DNA of 23,498 bases from JBCCGE01 sp039029455 (GTDB lineage: Bacteria; Pseudomonadota; Gammaproteobacteria; Arenicellales; Poriferihabitantaceae): NCBI GenBank assembly GCA_039029455.1, contig JBCCGE010000048.1, positions 1 through 23,498 on the forward strand. The letters are read 5' to 3'. The notes beneath the pieces were generated by a model. It was given only the letters and a program-made list of their open reading frames with translations. It had not been told where the DNA came from and did no database searches. Of the stretch, positions 15,587 through 23,404 are shown piece by piece. Numbering within the stretch: position 1 is the stretch's first letter; each line of letters starts with the position of its first letter. The position numbers and the translations under genes were made by a program.

Positions 15587-17377
15587 TTGACTTCTGCGTA
15601 TTCAATTGTTGACCACCAGTATGACGTTGTCGTCGTAGGTGCCGGCGGCGCGGGGCTGCGCGCCACCTTCGGCATGGCCGTTGAGGGTCTCAGCACTGCG
15701 TGTATTACAAAGCTTTTTCCGACCCGCAGCCACACTGTTGCAGCACAGGGCGGCATGAGTGCTGCGCTCGGCAACATGGGTGATGATGACTGGCGCTGGC
15801 ATATGTACGACACCGTTAAAGGCTCGGACTGGCTGGGTGATCAGGACGCAATTGAGTACATGTGTCGCGAAGCTCCCGACGCAGTGATCGAGCTGGAACA
15901 CTACGGTGTACCGTTTTCCCGCACGCCTGAAGGCAAAATTTACCAGCGTGCGTTTGGCGGAATGACAACGCACTATGGTGAGGGTCAGGCGCAACGCACC
16001 TGTGCTGCAGCAGATCGGACAGGGCATGCCATCTTACATACCCTCTATCAGCAGTCACTAAAACACAAGGCGGAATTCTTTATCGAGTATTTCGCTATGG
16101 ATCTGATCATGGAGGACGGCGAGTGCCGGGGTGTTCTGGCCTGGAATCTCGATCGAGGTACTCTGCATCGGTTCTCTGCGCGCATGGTTGTCCTTGCGAC
16201 CGGTGGATACGGGCGTAGCTATTTTTCTGCCACGTCAGCGCATAGCTGCACCGGCGACGGTGGCGGCATGGCGCTGCGGGCGGGCCTGCCTCTGCAGGAT
16301 ATGGAATTCACACAGTTTCATCCTACGGGCATCTACGGGGCCGGTTGTCTTATCACCGAAGGTGCACGAGGTGAGGGTGGATATCTGACCAATTCCAAAG
16401 GTGAACGGTTTATGGAGCGTTATGCGCCTAACGCGAAAGACCTTGCATCGCGTGACGTCGTCAGCCGATCGATGACCATGGAAATTCGCGATGGCCTCGG
16501 TGTCGGTAGTCAGAAAGATCACATTCATCTGCATCTTGAGCACCTCGGACCAGAGGTGCTCGGCGAGCGATTGCCGGGTATATCGGAGTCGGCCAAAATT
16601 TTTGCCGGAGTCGATGTGACAAAAGAACCGATCCCGGTATTGCCAACGGTTCACTACAATATGGGTGGAATTCAAACCAATATTTATGGCGAGGTAGTTA
16701 CACTGGAAGATGGAGATCCGGAAACACTGATCCCTGGTTTGATGGCGATAGGTGAAGCCGCATGTGTATCCGTGCACGGGGCGAACAGGCTTGGATCCAA
16801 TTCTCTTCTCGACATCGTCGTGTTTGGACGGGCAGCGGCAAAGCGAGCCCGAGAGATCATTGAACCTGGCAGTGCGAAAGTCCAGGTTCGCCCTGAGTCA
16901 TCTGATGCTGCTCTGGAACATTTTGATCGCTTGCGGCATGCCGACGGCGACATATCAACTGCGCAAATTCGACTGGAAATGCAGAAGGTGATGCAGAATT
17001 ACTGCGCTGTTTTTCGAACGGGAGACGTGATGCGGGAAGGTATTCAAAAGCTCCGGGAAGTTGCCGAGCAATATAGTGACATCAAAGTCTCGGATCGTTC
17101 GATGGTCTGGAACAGTGATCTTGCTGAAACGCTGGAACTGGACAATCTCCTCCGACAGGCAATGGTGTCCATCTACTCAGCGGAAAACAGAGAAGAGAGT
17201 CGCGGTGCACATGCCCGAGAAGATTTCCCGGATCGCGATGACGAGAACTGGATGAAGCACACACTGGCCTGGCAGGACGGTGTGTCTGATGAGCCCGTTA
17301 TTGACTATCGGCCGGTCCATACCTACACGTTGACGGACGAGGTCGAGTACATCAAACCGAAAAAACGTGTCTACTGA
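15587..17377 (+). CDS. sdhA: Succinate dehydrogenase flavoprotein subunit
   Basis: SdhA oxidises succinate to fumarate in the TCA cycle and passes electrons through SdhB to ubiquinone. The FAD dinucleotide motif G-A-G-G-A-G is at residues 18-23. The covalent FAD attachment is H49 in F-P-T-R-S-H-T-V-A-A-Q-G-G. F-T-Q-F-H-P-T-G and N-R-L-G-S-N-S-L-L-D are intact, and the length is 596 (E. coli 588). The start is a TTG: an in-frame TAA lies 18 bases upstream and no ATG or GTG occurs before the FAD motif. The ribosome binding site is weak. Both SdhAF4 and SdhE, which act on this subunit, are encoded in the same cluster. Confidence 0.98.
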   Translation: MTSAYSIVDHQYDVVVVGAGGAGLRATFGMAVEGLSTACITKLFPTRSHTVAAQGGMSAALGNMGDDDWRWHMYDTVKGSDWLGDQDAIEYMCREAPDAVIELEHYGVPFSRTPEGKIYQRAFGGMTTHYGEGQAQRTCAAADRTGHAILHTLYQQSLKHKAEFFIEYFAMDLIMEDGECRGVLAWNLDRGTLHRFSARMVVLATGGYGRSYFSATSAHSCTGDGGGMALRAGLPLQDMEFTQFHPTGIYGAGCLITEGARGEGGYLTNSKGERFMERYAPNAKDLASRDVVSRSMTMEIRDGLGVGSQKDHIHLHLEHLGPEVLGERLPGISESAKIFAGVDVTKEPIPVLPTVHYNMGGIQTNIYGEVVTLEDGDPETLIPGLMAIGEAACVSVHGANRLGSNSLLDIVVFGRAAAKRAREIIEPGSAKVQVRPESSDAALEHFDRLRHADGDISTAQIRLEMQKVMQNYCAVFRTGDVMREGIQKLREVAEQYSDIKVSDRSMVWNSDLAETLELDNLLRQAMVSIYSAENREESRGAHAREDFPDRDDENWMKHTLAWQDGVSDEPVIDYRPVHTYTLTDEVEYIKPKKRVY

Positions 17378-17409
17378 GAGCACCTACTGCACGCATCCAT
17401 TCGACTACC

Positions 17410-18183
17410 ATGGCTGAATTTACATTACCAGCAAACTCACGAATCAGCGAAGGTCAAACCTATAGAGACGAGACCTCCAGCCGACTGAAAACGGTTCGCG
17501 TGTATCGATGGGATCCTGATTCAGGTGAAAATCCCAGAATCGATTCATACGAAGTCGACCTCGATGCATGCGGACCAATGGTGCTTGATGTGCTGTTGCG
17601 AATCAAGAATTCAATCGACAGTACATTGACCTTTCGTCGTTCCTGTCGTGAAGGTATTTGTGGCTCCTGCTCTATGAACATCAATGGTGTCAATACTCTG
17701 GCATGCACATGTTCAGTGGATGAAATTGATGGGGATCTGAAAATATATCCGCTTCCGCATATGTCCGTTGTTAAAGACCTTGTGCCGGATCTGAATAATT
17801 TTTACACGCAATACGCATCGATCAAACCCTGGCTGCAATCCGATAGTGAGCTACCAGATCGGGAACGACTACAGTCTGAAGATGACAGGGAGAAGCTTGA
17901 TGGGTTGTATGAATGCATATTATGTGCCTGTTGCTCAACAAGTTGCCCCAGTTACTGGTGGAACAGTGATCGCTATCTGGGACCAGCAGCCTTACTGCAA
18001 GCGTACCGCTGGATAGCAGACAGTCGCGATGATTCAACAGATGAACGCCTGGACGAGCTGGATGATGCCTTCAAGCTTTATCGTTGCCACACCATCATGA
18101 ACTGCACAAACACGTGCCCAAAGGGATTAAACCCCGCGAAGGCGATTGGTGAAATCAAAAAGAATATTGTCAGTCGGAAATAA
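17410..18183 (+). CDS. sdhB: Succinate dehydrogenase iron-sulfur subunit
   Basis: SdhB carries the electron wire of complex II. Ligands for all three clusters are visible: [2Fe-2S] at C79, C84, C87 and C99; [4Fe-4S] and [3Fe-4S] from C169-x2-C172-x2-C175-x3-C179 together with C226, C232 and C236. The protein has 257 residues, about 19 longer than the E. coli form, mostly at the N-terminus. The alternative ATG codons lie inside the domain, so the start is kept. It begins 32 bases after sdhA and sdhE follows after 42 bases. Confidence 0.98.
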   Translation: MAEFTLPANSRISEGQTYRDETSSRLKTVRVYRWDPDSGENPRIDSYEVDLDACGPMVLDVLLRIKNSIDSTLTFRRSCREGICGSCSMNINGVNTLACTCSVDEIDGDLKIYPLPHMSVVKDLVPDLNNFYTQYASIKPWLQSDSELPDRERLQSEDDREKLDGLYECILCACCSTSCPSYWWNSDRYLGPAALLQAYRWIADSRDDSTDERLDELDDAFKLYRCHTIMNCTNTCPKGLNPAKAIGEIKKNIVSRK

Positions 18184-18225
18184 CCTGTTGAAGGTATTTG
18201 CCGGCGAATTGGTCCGCGTTTCGAA

Positions 18226-18507
18226 ATGACCACGGAGACGACAGGAGTCGAGTCCTTGCGTCGCGTTCGCTGGCTCTGTCGAAGAGGCACCAAGGAACTG
18301 GATGTGGTGTTGAATCGATTCGTCGATCAGCGTTTCGAGCATTTGTCGGATACCGAAAAAATACTGTTCAGACAACTGCTGGATATGCCGGATCCGGTTC
18401 TTCAGGAGTGGTTTTTTGGGGAGCGCGGATCCGAGGAAATCAACGTTTTACGCATAAAGGGAATGGATTCCATTGTCAGCCAAATACTTTCTACCACTCC
18501 GGATTAG
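18226..18507 (+). CDS. sdhE: SdhA flavinylation factor
   Basis: SdhE (YgfY/CptB family) binds SdhA and promotes covalent FAD attachment. It is 93 residues long with R-R-V-R-W-L-C-R-R-G-T-K-E-L-D; the essential R-G-x-x-E is at R20-G21-E24. A second conserved stretch, L-L-D-M-P-D-P-x-L-x-x-W, follows. The position directly after sdhB fits its role. Its 3' end overlaps the ygfX-like frame by 35 bases, so the two are probably translated together. Confidence 0.95.
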   Translation: MTTETTGVESLRRVRWLCRRGTKELDVVLNRFVDQRFEHLSDTEKILFRQLLDMPDPVLQEWFFGERGSEEINVLRIKGMDSIVSQILSTTPD

Positions 18508-18916
18508 ACTGCTGCCCTCCGCAAGACTGTGGTTTTTAATCGCTGCGGGCTCGCTCCACACGGTGGTGATCGCAATAGTAATCGTCCAGCCGTGGTTGAT
18601 TGTGTTCAAGGCGCTGCTGGTAATGGTGCTCATCGGATCGATGATGAGTTACAGTTTTTTGCACGCAAATGCTGATAGCCCCGCAATGGTGTCTCTTTCT
18701 CAAAGTGGACGAGCCACTGTTTTAATTGACAGACAGAATCGGATACAGCGTGTTTCTGATTCTTTTGTATTGAGAGGGTGGCTGGCCGGCTCATTTGCAA
18801 TCCTTACGCTTGAAGACGAAAGTCAGCGGCATGTTTGTCTGGCAACGCGAGACGACAATGTTGGCCACTGGCACCAGCTCCGGCTTTATTTGTGCTCTGT
18901 TGATGATCAGACATAG
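18473..18916 (+). CDS. YgfX/CptA-like inner membrane protein
   Basis: This is a 147-residue protein with an early arginine-containing segment (P-L-R-I-R-L-L-P-S-A-R), two adjacent hydrophobic helices at about 17-36 and 41-60, and a soluble C-terminal half ending H-Q-L-R-L-Y-L. That layout, and its position overlapping sdhE by 35 bases, are those of E. coli YgfX (135 residues), which has been described as a toxin-like inhibitor of FtsZ/MreB. The start is a TTG at 18473 with AAGGGA about ten bases upstream. Sequence similarity is modest, so the family call leans on context and topology. No promoter of its own is seen. Confidence 0.75.
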   Translation: MSAKYFLPLRIRLLPSARLWFLIAAGSLHTVVIAIVIVQPWLIVFKALLVMVLIGSMMSYSFLHANADSPAMVSLSQSGRATVLIDRQNRIQRVSDSFVLRGWLAGSFAILTLEDESQRHVCLATRDDNVGHWHQLRLYLCSVDDQT

Positions 18917-19101
18917 TGCATTTTCTGGTTGCAAAACGTGAGCTCAACAACGCTGCCGCTCAGACCATCAGAACACTATGGCGGCAAAAACGACACTGTA
19001 ACCCGATGCGTGCAAATCCTGTCGTGCCTGCCTGATTCTGCGACAAATCAATCAGTGCGTATGGTAGTGTATCTGCATATTCCATCAATCGGAGAATGAC
19101 A

Positions 19102-19818
19102 ATGCACGGTTTGGTGTTTCAACATATCGCGTGTGAACACCCGGGTATTTTTCGGGATTTGATGCGAGCCGATGGTGTGTCCTGGGACGCGGTCGAGGTT
19201 GACGAGGGAGAGAACATTCCGGACTTTGCGGGATATGATTTTATGATGGTGATGGGCGGTCCGATGGATGTCTGGCAAAAACAGGAGAACCCCTGGCTTG
19301 TCGCAGAAATCGCCGCAATTCACGACTGGGTTTCGGATGGCAAGCCCTACATTGGATTTTGTCTGGGGCATCAGTTACTTGCCGAAGCCATGGGCGGTGA
19401 AGTAGGCCCGGCAGCGACTCCGGAGATCGGTATCCTGCCGGTACAACTCACAGAAGAAGGTCTGGAAAGTCGGTTTTTCGAGAATGCTCCGCGAGAGATT
19501 TACAGTCTGCAATGGCACTCCGCCGAAGTCACCAAAGTTCCCCCCGGGGCGGCTATTCTGGCGTCCTCAAAAGCCTGTAACGTAAACGCGATGTCCTTTG
19601 GTGATCATGCGTTTTCGGTGCAGTTTCATGTTGAACTGACTCCCGATACCGTTAGAGAGTGGGGTGACGTTCCGGAATATGCTTCTGCTCTTGAAAAAGC
19701 GATGGGTGAGGGGGCGTTGCAAAAAATGGACTCTGCCGCCGCAGATAAAATGCTGGAATTTAATCAACTGTCGTCAATACTGTATCGAAATTTCATCGAA
19801 CGGGTCCGTGCCGCATAA
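19102..19818 (+). CDS. Class I glutamine amidotransferase (GMP-synthase-like type)
   Basis: This is a stand-alone class I glutaminase-fold enzyme of 238 residues. Nucleophile C87 sits in G-F-C-L-G-H-Q-L, and H176 with E178 in F-H-V-E complete the triad; the usual F-H-P-E has V in place of P. GGAG at 19091-19094 is seven bases before the ATG at 19102, which is why that start is preferred over ATG 19096 (one base from GGAG). No synthase partner domain is attached, so it may hydrolyse a gamma-glutamyl amide rather than feed ammonia to a ligase. It overlaps the next gene by one base (TAATG), suggesting a two-gene unit with a choline/ethanolamine-kinase-like protein. The substrate is unknown. Confidence 0.85.
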   Translation: MHGLVFQHIACEHPGIFRDLMRADGVSWDAVEVDEGENIPDFAGYDFMMVMGGPMDVWQKQENPWLVAEIAAIHDWVSDGKPYIGFCLGHQLLAEAMGGEVGPAATPEIGILPVQLTEEGLESRFFENAPREIYSLQWHSAEVTKVPPGAAILASSKACNVNAMSFGDHAFSVQFHVELTPDTVREWGDVPEYASALEKAMGEGALQKMDSAAADKMLEFNQLSSILYRNFIERVRAA

Positions 19819-20711
19819 TGAATGACCGTCTGCAAAGGGGTGTTGACCGAATACAACACCTGACGTGCTTTACCAACCCGACCCGGATTGACCCAATCAG
19901 CGGTGGAATCACGAATCAGAATTTTTCGGTATCAGATGGCGGCAAACGATATTTTGTTCGTCTCGGCGATGATATACCGATACATGGTGTGATGCGGTTT
20001 AACGAATTAAACGCCAGCCTCGCGGCCGCCCGAAGCGGTATTTCACCACCGGTAGTGCACCACGAACCCGGTGTTCTCGTTCTTGAATTTATCGAGGGAC
20101 AAACGCTGTCCGCCGAGAATTTCAGGGATTTTGGCAATGTTGAGAAGGCCGTGGCTCTCGTGCGGGACTGTCACGACCGGATTGCGCTCAATCTTCGCGG
20201 TCCTGTGCTGATGTTCTGGGTCTTTCACGTAGTTCGGGATTATCTGGCGACGATACAGGAATCAAATCATAGGCTGTCGGATATAGTACCTGCCCTTAAG
20301 GCAGACAACGAAATGCTTGAGCAGGCGGTCGGGCCGATGACACCTGTTTTTTCGCACAACGATCTGTTGCCCGGAAATTTCATTCTCGATGAGAAACGTA
20401 TGTGGCTGATTGACTGGGATTACGCCGGTTTTAACTCACCACTGTTCGATCTTGGAGGATTCTGCACTAATAACAATATTGCAGGTGCAGAGGAAGAAAC
20501 GGCGGTCAATCTCTATCTGGGTCGGGGAATGGATTCTGCAGAGCGGAAGAGTTTCGAAGCATTGAAATGTGCGTCGCTGCTCCGTGAAACTGCCTGGAGT
20601 ATGGTGTCTGAAGTCCATTCCCAAATTGATTTTGACTACGTCGCTTATACCGCGACCAATCTTGAACATTTTCAGGAATCAAAAGAACGTTTTCGGAGCC
20701 ACTTTGGTTAG
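19818..20711 (+). CDS. Choline/ethanolamine kinase-like phosphotransferase (APH fold)
   Basis: This is a 297-residue kinase of the APH/LicA/choline-kinase superfamily. H180-N-D182-x4-N187 is the Brenner catalytic motif, and D199-W-D201-Y-A-G supplies the metal-binding aspartate. G-G-I-T-N-Q-N-F (29-36) is the nucleotide-binding loop seen in choline and thiamine kinases. R-Y-F-V-R-L carries a basic residue at the place of the ATP-binding lysine (R48). The D-W-D-Y-A-G-x-N-x-P-x-F-D-L motif is characteristic of LicA-type choline kinases. It shares one base with the amidotransferase. Phosphorylation of choline or ethanolamine is the best guess, and thiamine or a related alcohol is possible. hslO follows after 23 bases. 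Confidence 0.83.
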   Translation: MNDRLQRGVDRIQHLTCFTNPTRIDPISGGITNQNFSVSDGGKRYFVRLGDDIPIHGVMRFNELNASLAAARSGISPPVVHHEPGVLVLEFIEGQTLSAENFRDFGNVEKAVALVRDCHDRIALNLRGPVLMFWVFHVVRDYLATIQESNHRLSDIVPALKADNEMLEQAVGPMTPVFSHNDLLPGNFILDEKRMWLIDWDYAGFNSPLFDLGGFCTNNNIAGAEEETAVNLYLGRGMDSAERKSFEALKCASLLRETAWSMVSEVHSQIDFDYVAYTATNLEHFQESKERFRSHFG

Positions 20712-20734
20712 ACTCCGGATGAGCCATTCTGAGA

Positions 20735-21622
20735 ATGAGTGAGTCAATGCGACAGTACTGTCGGCGATTTCTTATTGGTGAGACCAACGTGCGTGGGCAG
20801 TATGTTGCGCTCAGCGAAGACCTTGAGCGAATCCTGTCACAACGCCACTATCCCCCTGCGGTCAGGGACATCCTCGCAGAGGCAATCCTTGCGGTCGCAC
20901 TGATGGCTGATTCAGTCAAACTGAACGGATCGATGATATTGCAGATTCAGGGCACAGGCACGGTGAATACAGTGGTGGCTCAAGCGACTCATGAGGGTCA
21001 TTTGCGAGGACTGGCACACTGGAACGAGGACATCGAAATTTCAGAGTCGGACTACAGTAGCCTGATCGGGAAGGGCAGACTGGTGATGACGCTTGACGGA
21101 GATGATGATCGTCGATACCAGGGTGTGGTTGAAACTACCGGGAACTCGCTGACAGAGAATCTTATCCACTATTTTGATCAGTCCGAGCAACTTCGAACCC
21201 GTTTCTGGATTGGGTTTTCTGATCATCAGGGGACGGTATCTGGCCGGGGAATGATGTTGCAACAGCTGCCCGATGCAAAAGTGGATGGCGATGACTGGAG
21301 CCGATTGCAAATGCTCGCCGATACAGTCACTGAGTTTGAACTCATGAGTCTGGATGTTGAGGATTTGCTGTTCAGGCTGTTCCATGAAGACCAGGTCGAG
21401 ATTTACCCCGGGTCCGAGCTAAAGTTTCAATGCAGTTGCTCACGGCAAAAAGTTGAGGCAACGTTGTGTCAATTCGGCAAAGAGGAAGTTGATCAGATCC
21501 TGAAAGAGGAGGGCATCATTCAAATTGACTGCGAATTTTGCGGGCAGCATTATGAAGTCGATGCATTCCGGGCCTATGAGTTGTTTGAAAGCGGAACCGA
21601 ATCGTCAGAGGCGATACACTAG
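20735..21622 (+). CDS. hslO: Redox-regulated holdase chaperone Hsp33
   Basis: Hsp33 is a cytosolic chaperone switched on by oxidative unfolding. The C-terminal zinc/redox switch is complete: C233-S-C235 and C266-E-F-C269, spaced as in the family (C-x-C then C-x2-C). The N-terminal substrate-binding domain starts R-F-L-I-G-E-T-N-V-R-G-Q-Y-V. The length of 295 is normal (E. coli 292). ATG 20735 is used, though ATG 20747 is possible. It may be read together with the upstream kinase. Confidence 0.96.
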   Translation: MSESMRQYCRRFLIGETNVRGQYVALSEDLERILSQRHYPPAVRDILAEAILAVALMADSVKLNGSMILQIQGTGTVNTVVAQATHEGHLRGLAHWNEDIEISESDYSSLIGKGRLVMTLDGDDDRRYQGVVETTGNSLTENLIHYFDQSEQLRTRFWIGFSDHQGTVSGRGMMLQQLPDAKVDGDDWSRLQMLADTVTEFELMSLDVEDLLFRLFHEDQVEIYPGSELKFQCSCSRQKVEATLCQFGKEEVDQILKEEGIIQIDCEFCGQHYEVDAFRAYELFESGTESSEAIH

Positions 21623-21679
21623 GATCAAAAGGGTTAGGGCAGGGCATTGGATGCATCGCTCAATTCGTGCTGCGACAAA

Positions 21680-21694
21680 AAGAATAATTTTCTG
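21680..21694. promoter_or_regulatory. Lrp-type binding box, distal
   Basis: AAGAATAATTTTCTG matches the E. coli Lrp consensus YAGHAWATTWTDCTR at 13 of 15 positions, with mismatches at 1 and 8. It lies 70 bases from a second box, centre to centre, and upstream of an Lrp/AsnC-family gene, which suggests autoregulation. Confidence 0.5.
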
Positions 21695-21749
21695 TTGAAA
21701 ACAACATATAGGTAAATTAATCTTTTTCATGTAAAATAAACTACTTAAA

Positions 21750-21764
21750 AAGAATTTTATTCTA
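21750..21764. promoter_or_regulatory. Lrp-type binding box, proximal, abutting the lrp start
   Basis: AAGAATTTTATTCTA matches the same Lrp consensus at 13 of 15 positions and contains the perfect inverted repeat AGAAT-TTT-ATTCT. Its last base is the first base of the ATG. Binding here would block translation start or transcript initiation of the regulator gene. Confidence 0.55.
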
Positions 21765-22237
21765 TGAATTCGTCGAAAAAGGTATCACTGGACGCTATTG
21801 ACCGAAAAATACTGGCACTGCTGCAGAAAGATGCAGCAATGACAATTAAGGAAATCGCCGAGCGGGTCCATTTGTCTCCAACACCCTGCTGGAAGAGAAT
21901 TCAGCGTATGGAGGATGAAGGCGTGATCGTGGGTCGGGTCGCGCTACTTGATCCGAACAAAGTTGATGCGGGCGTGACGGCGTTTATCGCCATAAAAACC
22001 GATCAGCATAATATCGCCTGGAGCCGGAAATTCGCAAAGGAAATGTCGTCGATCCCGGAAATAATGGAAATTTATCGAATGAGTGGCGAGGTAGACTACC
22101 TTCTTCGTGTTGTGGTTCCGGATATCGGAGCGTATGACGATCTGTACAAGAAAATTATTGAAAGAATTGCTCTGAAGGATATGACGTCAATGTTCGCGAT
22201 GGAACAGATGAAATACACCACTGCGCTACCAATTTAA
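21764..22237 (+). CDS. Lrp/AsnC-family transcriptional regulator
   Basis: This is a 157-residue regulator of the Lrp/AsnC (feast/famine) family. The N-terminal helix-turn-helix (about 12-60) reads L-D-A-I-D-R-K-I-L-A-L-L-Q-K-D, then A-E-R-V-H-L-S-P-T-P-C-W-K-R-I-Q-R-M. A linker leads to the RAM ligand/oligomerisation domain (about 72-150) with S-G-E-V-D-Y-L-L-R-V-V-V. Global Lrp has S-x-T-P-C-x-x-R-I-x-R-L as well, so this looks like a leucine-responsive type, but the effector cannot be read from sequence. No Shine-Dalgarno sequence precedes the ATG. Two Lrp-like boxes lie upstream. The 141-base region before it is markedly AT-rich. Confidence 0.93.
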   Translation: MNSSKKVSLDAIDRKILALLQKDAAMTIKEIAERVHLSPTPCWKRIQRMEDEGVIVGRVALLDPNKVDAGVTAFIAIKTDQHNIAWSRKFAKEMSSIPEIMEIYRMSGEVDYLLRVVVPDIGAYDDLYKKIIERIALKDMTSMFAMEQMKYTTALPI

Positions 22238-22239
22238 TC

Positions 22240-22293
22240 CGGGCATACAGGTGCAAAAAAATGAAGATTTGGTGCGAAATTGCCCGTGTTTTT
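22240..22293 (+). terminator. Weak terminator candidate after the Lrp gene
   Basis: CGGGCA (22240-22245) can pair with TGCCCG (22281-22286), followed by GTGTTTTT. The loop is 35 bases, which is long. An alternative pairing, GTGCG (22272-22276) with CGCAC (22296-22300), is followed by six T (22310-22315). Either could end the regulator transcript, and neither is strong. Confidence 0.3.
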
Positions 22294-22409
22294 AGCGCAC
22301 AGATTTCACTTTTTTCGTTGCAACTTTTGATTTGAGTTCATGGTAGACTCTTAATAAATAAAAACAAAAAACATACGTAACAGACCGTAAAGATTGATTT
22401 TGACGATTC

Positions 22410-22415
22410 AGGAGG
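22410..22415 (+). promoter_or_regulatory. Strong ribosome binding site for the solute-binding protein
   Basis: A perfect AGGAGG lies five bases before ATG 22421. It decides the start against the longer reading from TTG 22394. It is the best Shine-Dalgarno sequence of the intact genes in this window. Confidence 0.8.
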
Positions 22416-22420
22416 TAGAG

Positions 22421-23254
22421 ATGTTAAATTGTCATCTTGGTTCAAGAGTCTGGAGAGAAAGCGTGGTTAGCCTGGTCGCTGTTGCGGCTCTGGCGGCTGG
22501 TTTTGTTCCTACTTCCGCCACAGCGCAGGTTCCGTCCGGTACACTCATTCAGACCTGTAACGATGGAGGAGAATGGCCGCCATACTTCTACTATGACAGG
22601 GTGAACGGAGAGAAAACGGACGATATCCTGGGCTTCGATATTGATGTTTTCAATGAAATTTTTACCAGTCGTGGCTACGAATATACTTTTGAGCTGATCG
22701 CCTGGAGCCGATGCCTACTGGAAGTTGAAAAGGGCGAAGACTATTTCATGGTCAGCAGTGTTGCCTACAGTAAGGAACGTGACGAGAAGTATCTGATCAC
22801 GGAGCCGTATTACACCGTGCAACCGCACTACTTTTACCACTATGCGAATTTTCCAAACGGTTTGGAAATAAGCTCGCTCGCAGATTTTTCAAATTACAAC
22901 GTTTGTGGCCTTCGAGGGTATAACTATACGAACTTCGGTATTCCTGTTGAGGATATCGATACGGGTACACGCATATTTTCCCAGCTCATCGAAAAAACAC
23001 GGCGCAATAGATGTGACATTTTTTTAGGTCGTTTTGAAATATTTTCGGGGTTTGCAAGAACTGGAAACGATTATATTCGAGACAATAATCTTGGCACGGC
23101 GCCAATGCCTGGCGTGGCCGGAGACAAGTTCTACATGATGGTTTCGAGAAACTATCAGTATGCGGAGGAATTGAGGGAAATGATAAATGATGGGATCAAT
23201 CGATTGAAGTCGACCGGGCTCGATCAGACGATGATTGCACCTTACCTTCAATAA
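22421..23254 (+). CDS. Periplasmic solute-binding protein, family 3 (amino-acid-type)
   Basis: This is a 277-residue exported binding protein. The signal peptide has a basic n-region, a hydrophobic core V-V-S-L-V-A-V-A-A-L-A-A-G and a likely cleavage after S-A-T-A. The mature part shows the SBP family-3 pattern: E-W-P-P-Y-F-Y near the N-terminus, G-F-D-I-D-V-F-N-E-I, a hinge-region S-S-V-A-Y-S-K-E-R, and L-R-G-Y-N-Y-T-N-F before the second lobe. No ABC permease or ATPase gene is adjacent. The start of a possible sensor protein lies 88 bases downstream. It might serve a distant transporter or a receptor. Four cysteines in the mature region could form disulfides. The ligand is unknown. Confidence 0.85.
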   Translation: MLNCHLGSRVWRESVVSLVAVAALAAGFVPTSATAQVPSGTLIQTCNDGGEWPPYFYYDRVNGEKTDDILGFDIDVFNEIFTSRGYEYTFELIAWSRCLLEVEKGEDYFMVSSVAYSKERDEKYLITEPYYTVQPHYFYHYANFPNGLEISSLADFSNYNVCGLRGYNYTNFGIPVEDIDTGTRIFSQLIEKTRRNRCDIFLGRFEIFSGFARTGNDYIRDNNLGTAPMPGVAGDKFYMMVSRNYQYAEELREMINDGINRLKSTGLDQTMIAPYLQ

Positions 23255-23342
23255 TATCGGTCGTGAAACTCCGGGAAAATGGTATATACGGAGATGTTCG
23301 AGAGGATGTCACGCGGAGCATAATTAAACTGAGTAACTAACT

Positions 23343-23398
23343 ATGGCAATTTCAAACAGAATTTCTTGGTACCAAACAATTCGCGCTAAGTTGATTGC
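23343..23398 (+). CDS. Truncated start of a probable membrane sensor or chemotaxis protein
   Basis: ATG 23343 opens a frame whose first 19 residues, M-A-I-S-N-R-I-S-W-Y-Q-T-I-R-A-K-L-I-A, look like the cytoplasmic N-terminus of chemoreceptors and sensor kinases just before their first membrane helix. The expected hydrophobic helix does not follow: at GGATCC (23399) base composition changes abruptly, so the remainder of the frame is not taken as its continuation. No ribosome binding site is clear. The position after a solute-binding protein would suit a receptor. The function is a guess from 19 residues. Confidence 0.4.
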
Positions 23399-23404
23399 GG
23401 ATCC
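23399..23404. other. GGATCC/GATC site, probable chimeric junction
   Basis: Sequence left of this site (23343-23398) is about 39% GC. The 94 bases to its right are 67% GC, with GC-rich minus-strand coding. A BamHI/Sau3AI-type site exactly at the change is the usual signature of a ligation chimera in a clone library. Confidence 0.7.

Noticed and set aside
18954..18986. TGCCGC and GCGGCA inverted repeat after the ygfX-like gene
   Set aside because: The loop is 21 bases and no T run follows on the plus strand, so terminator function is not supported.
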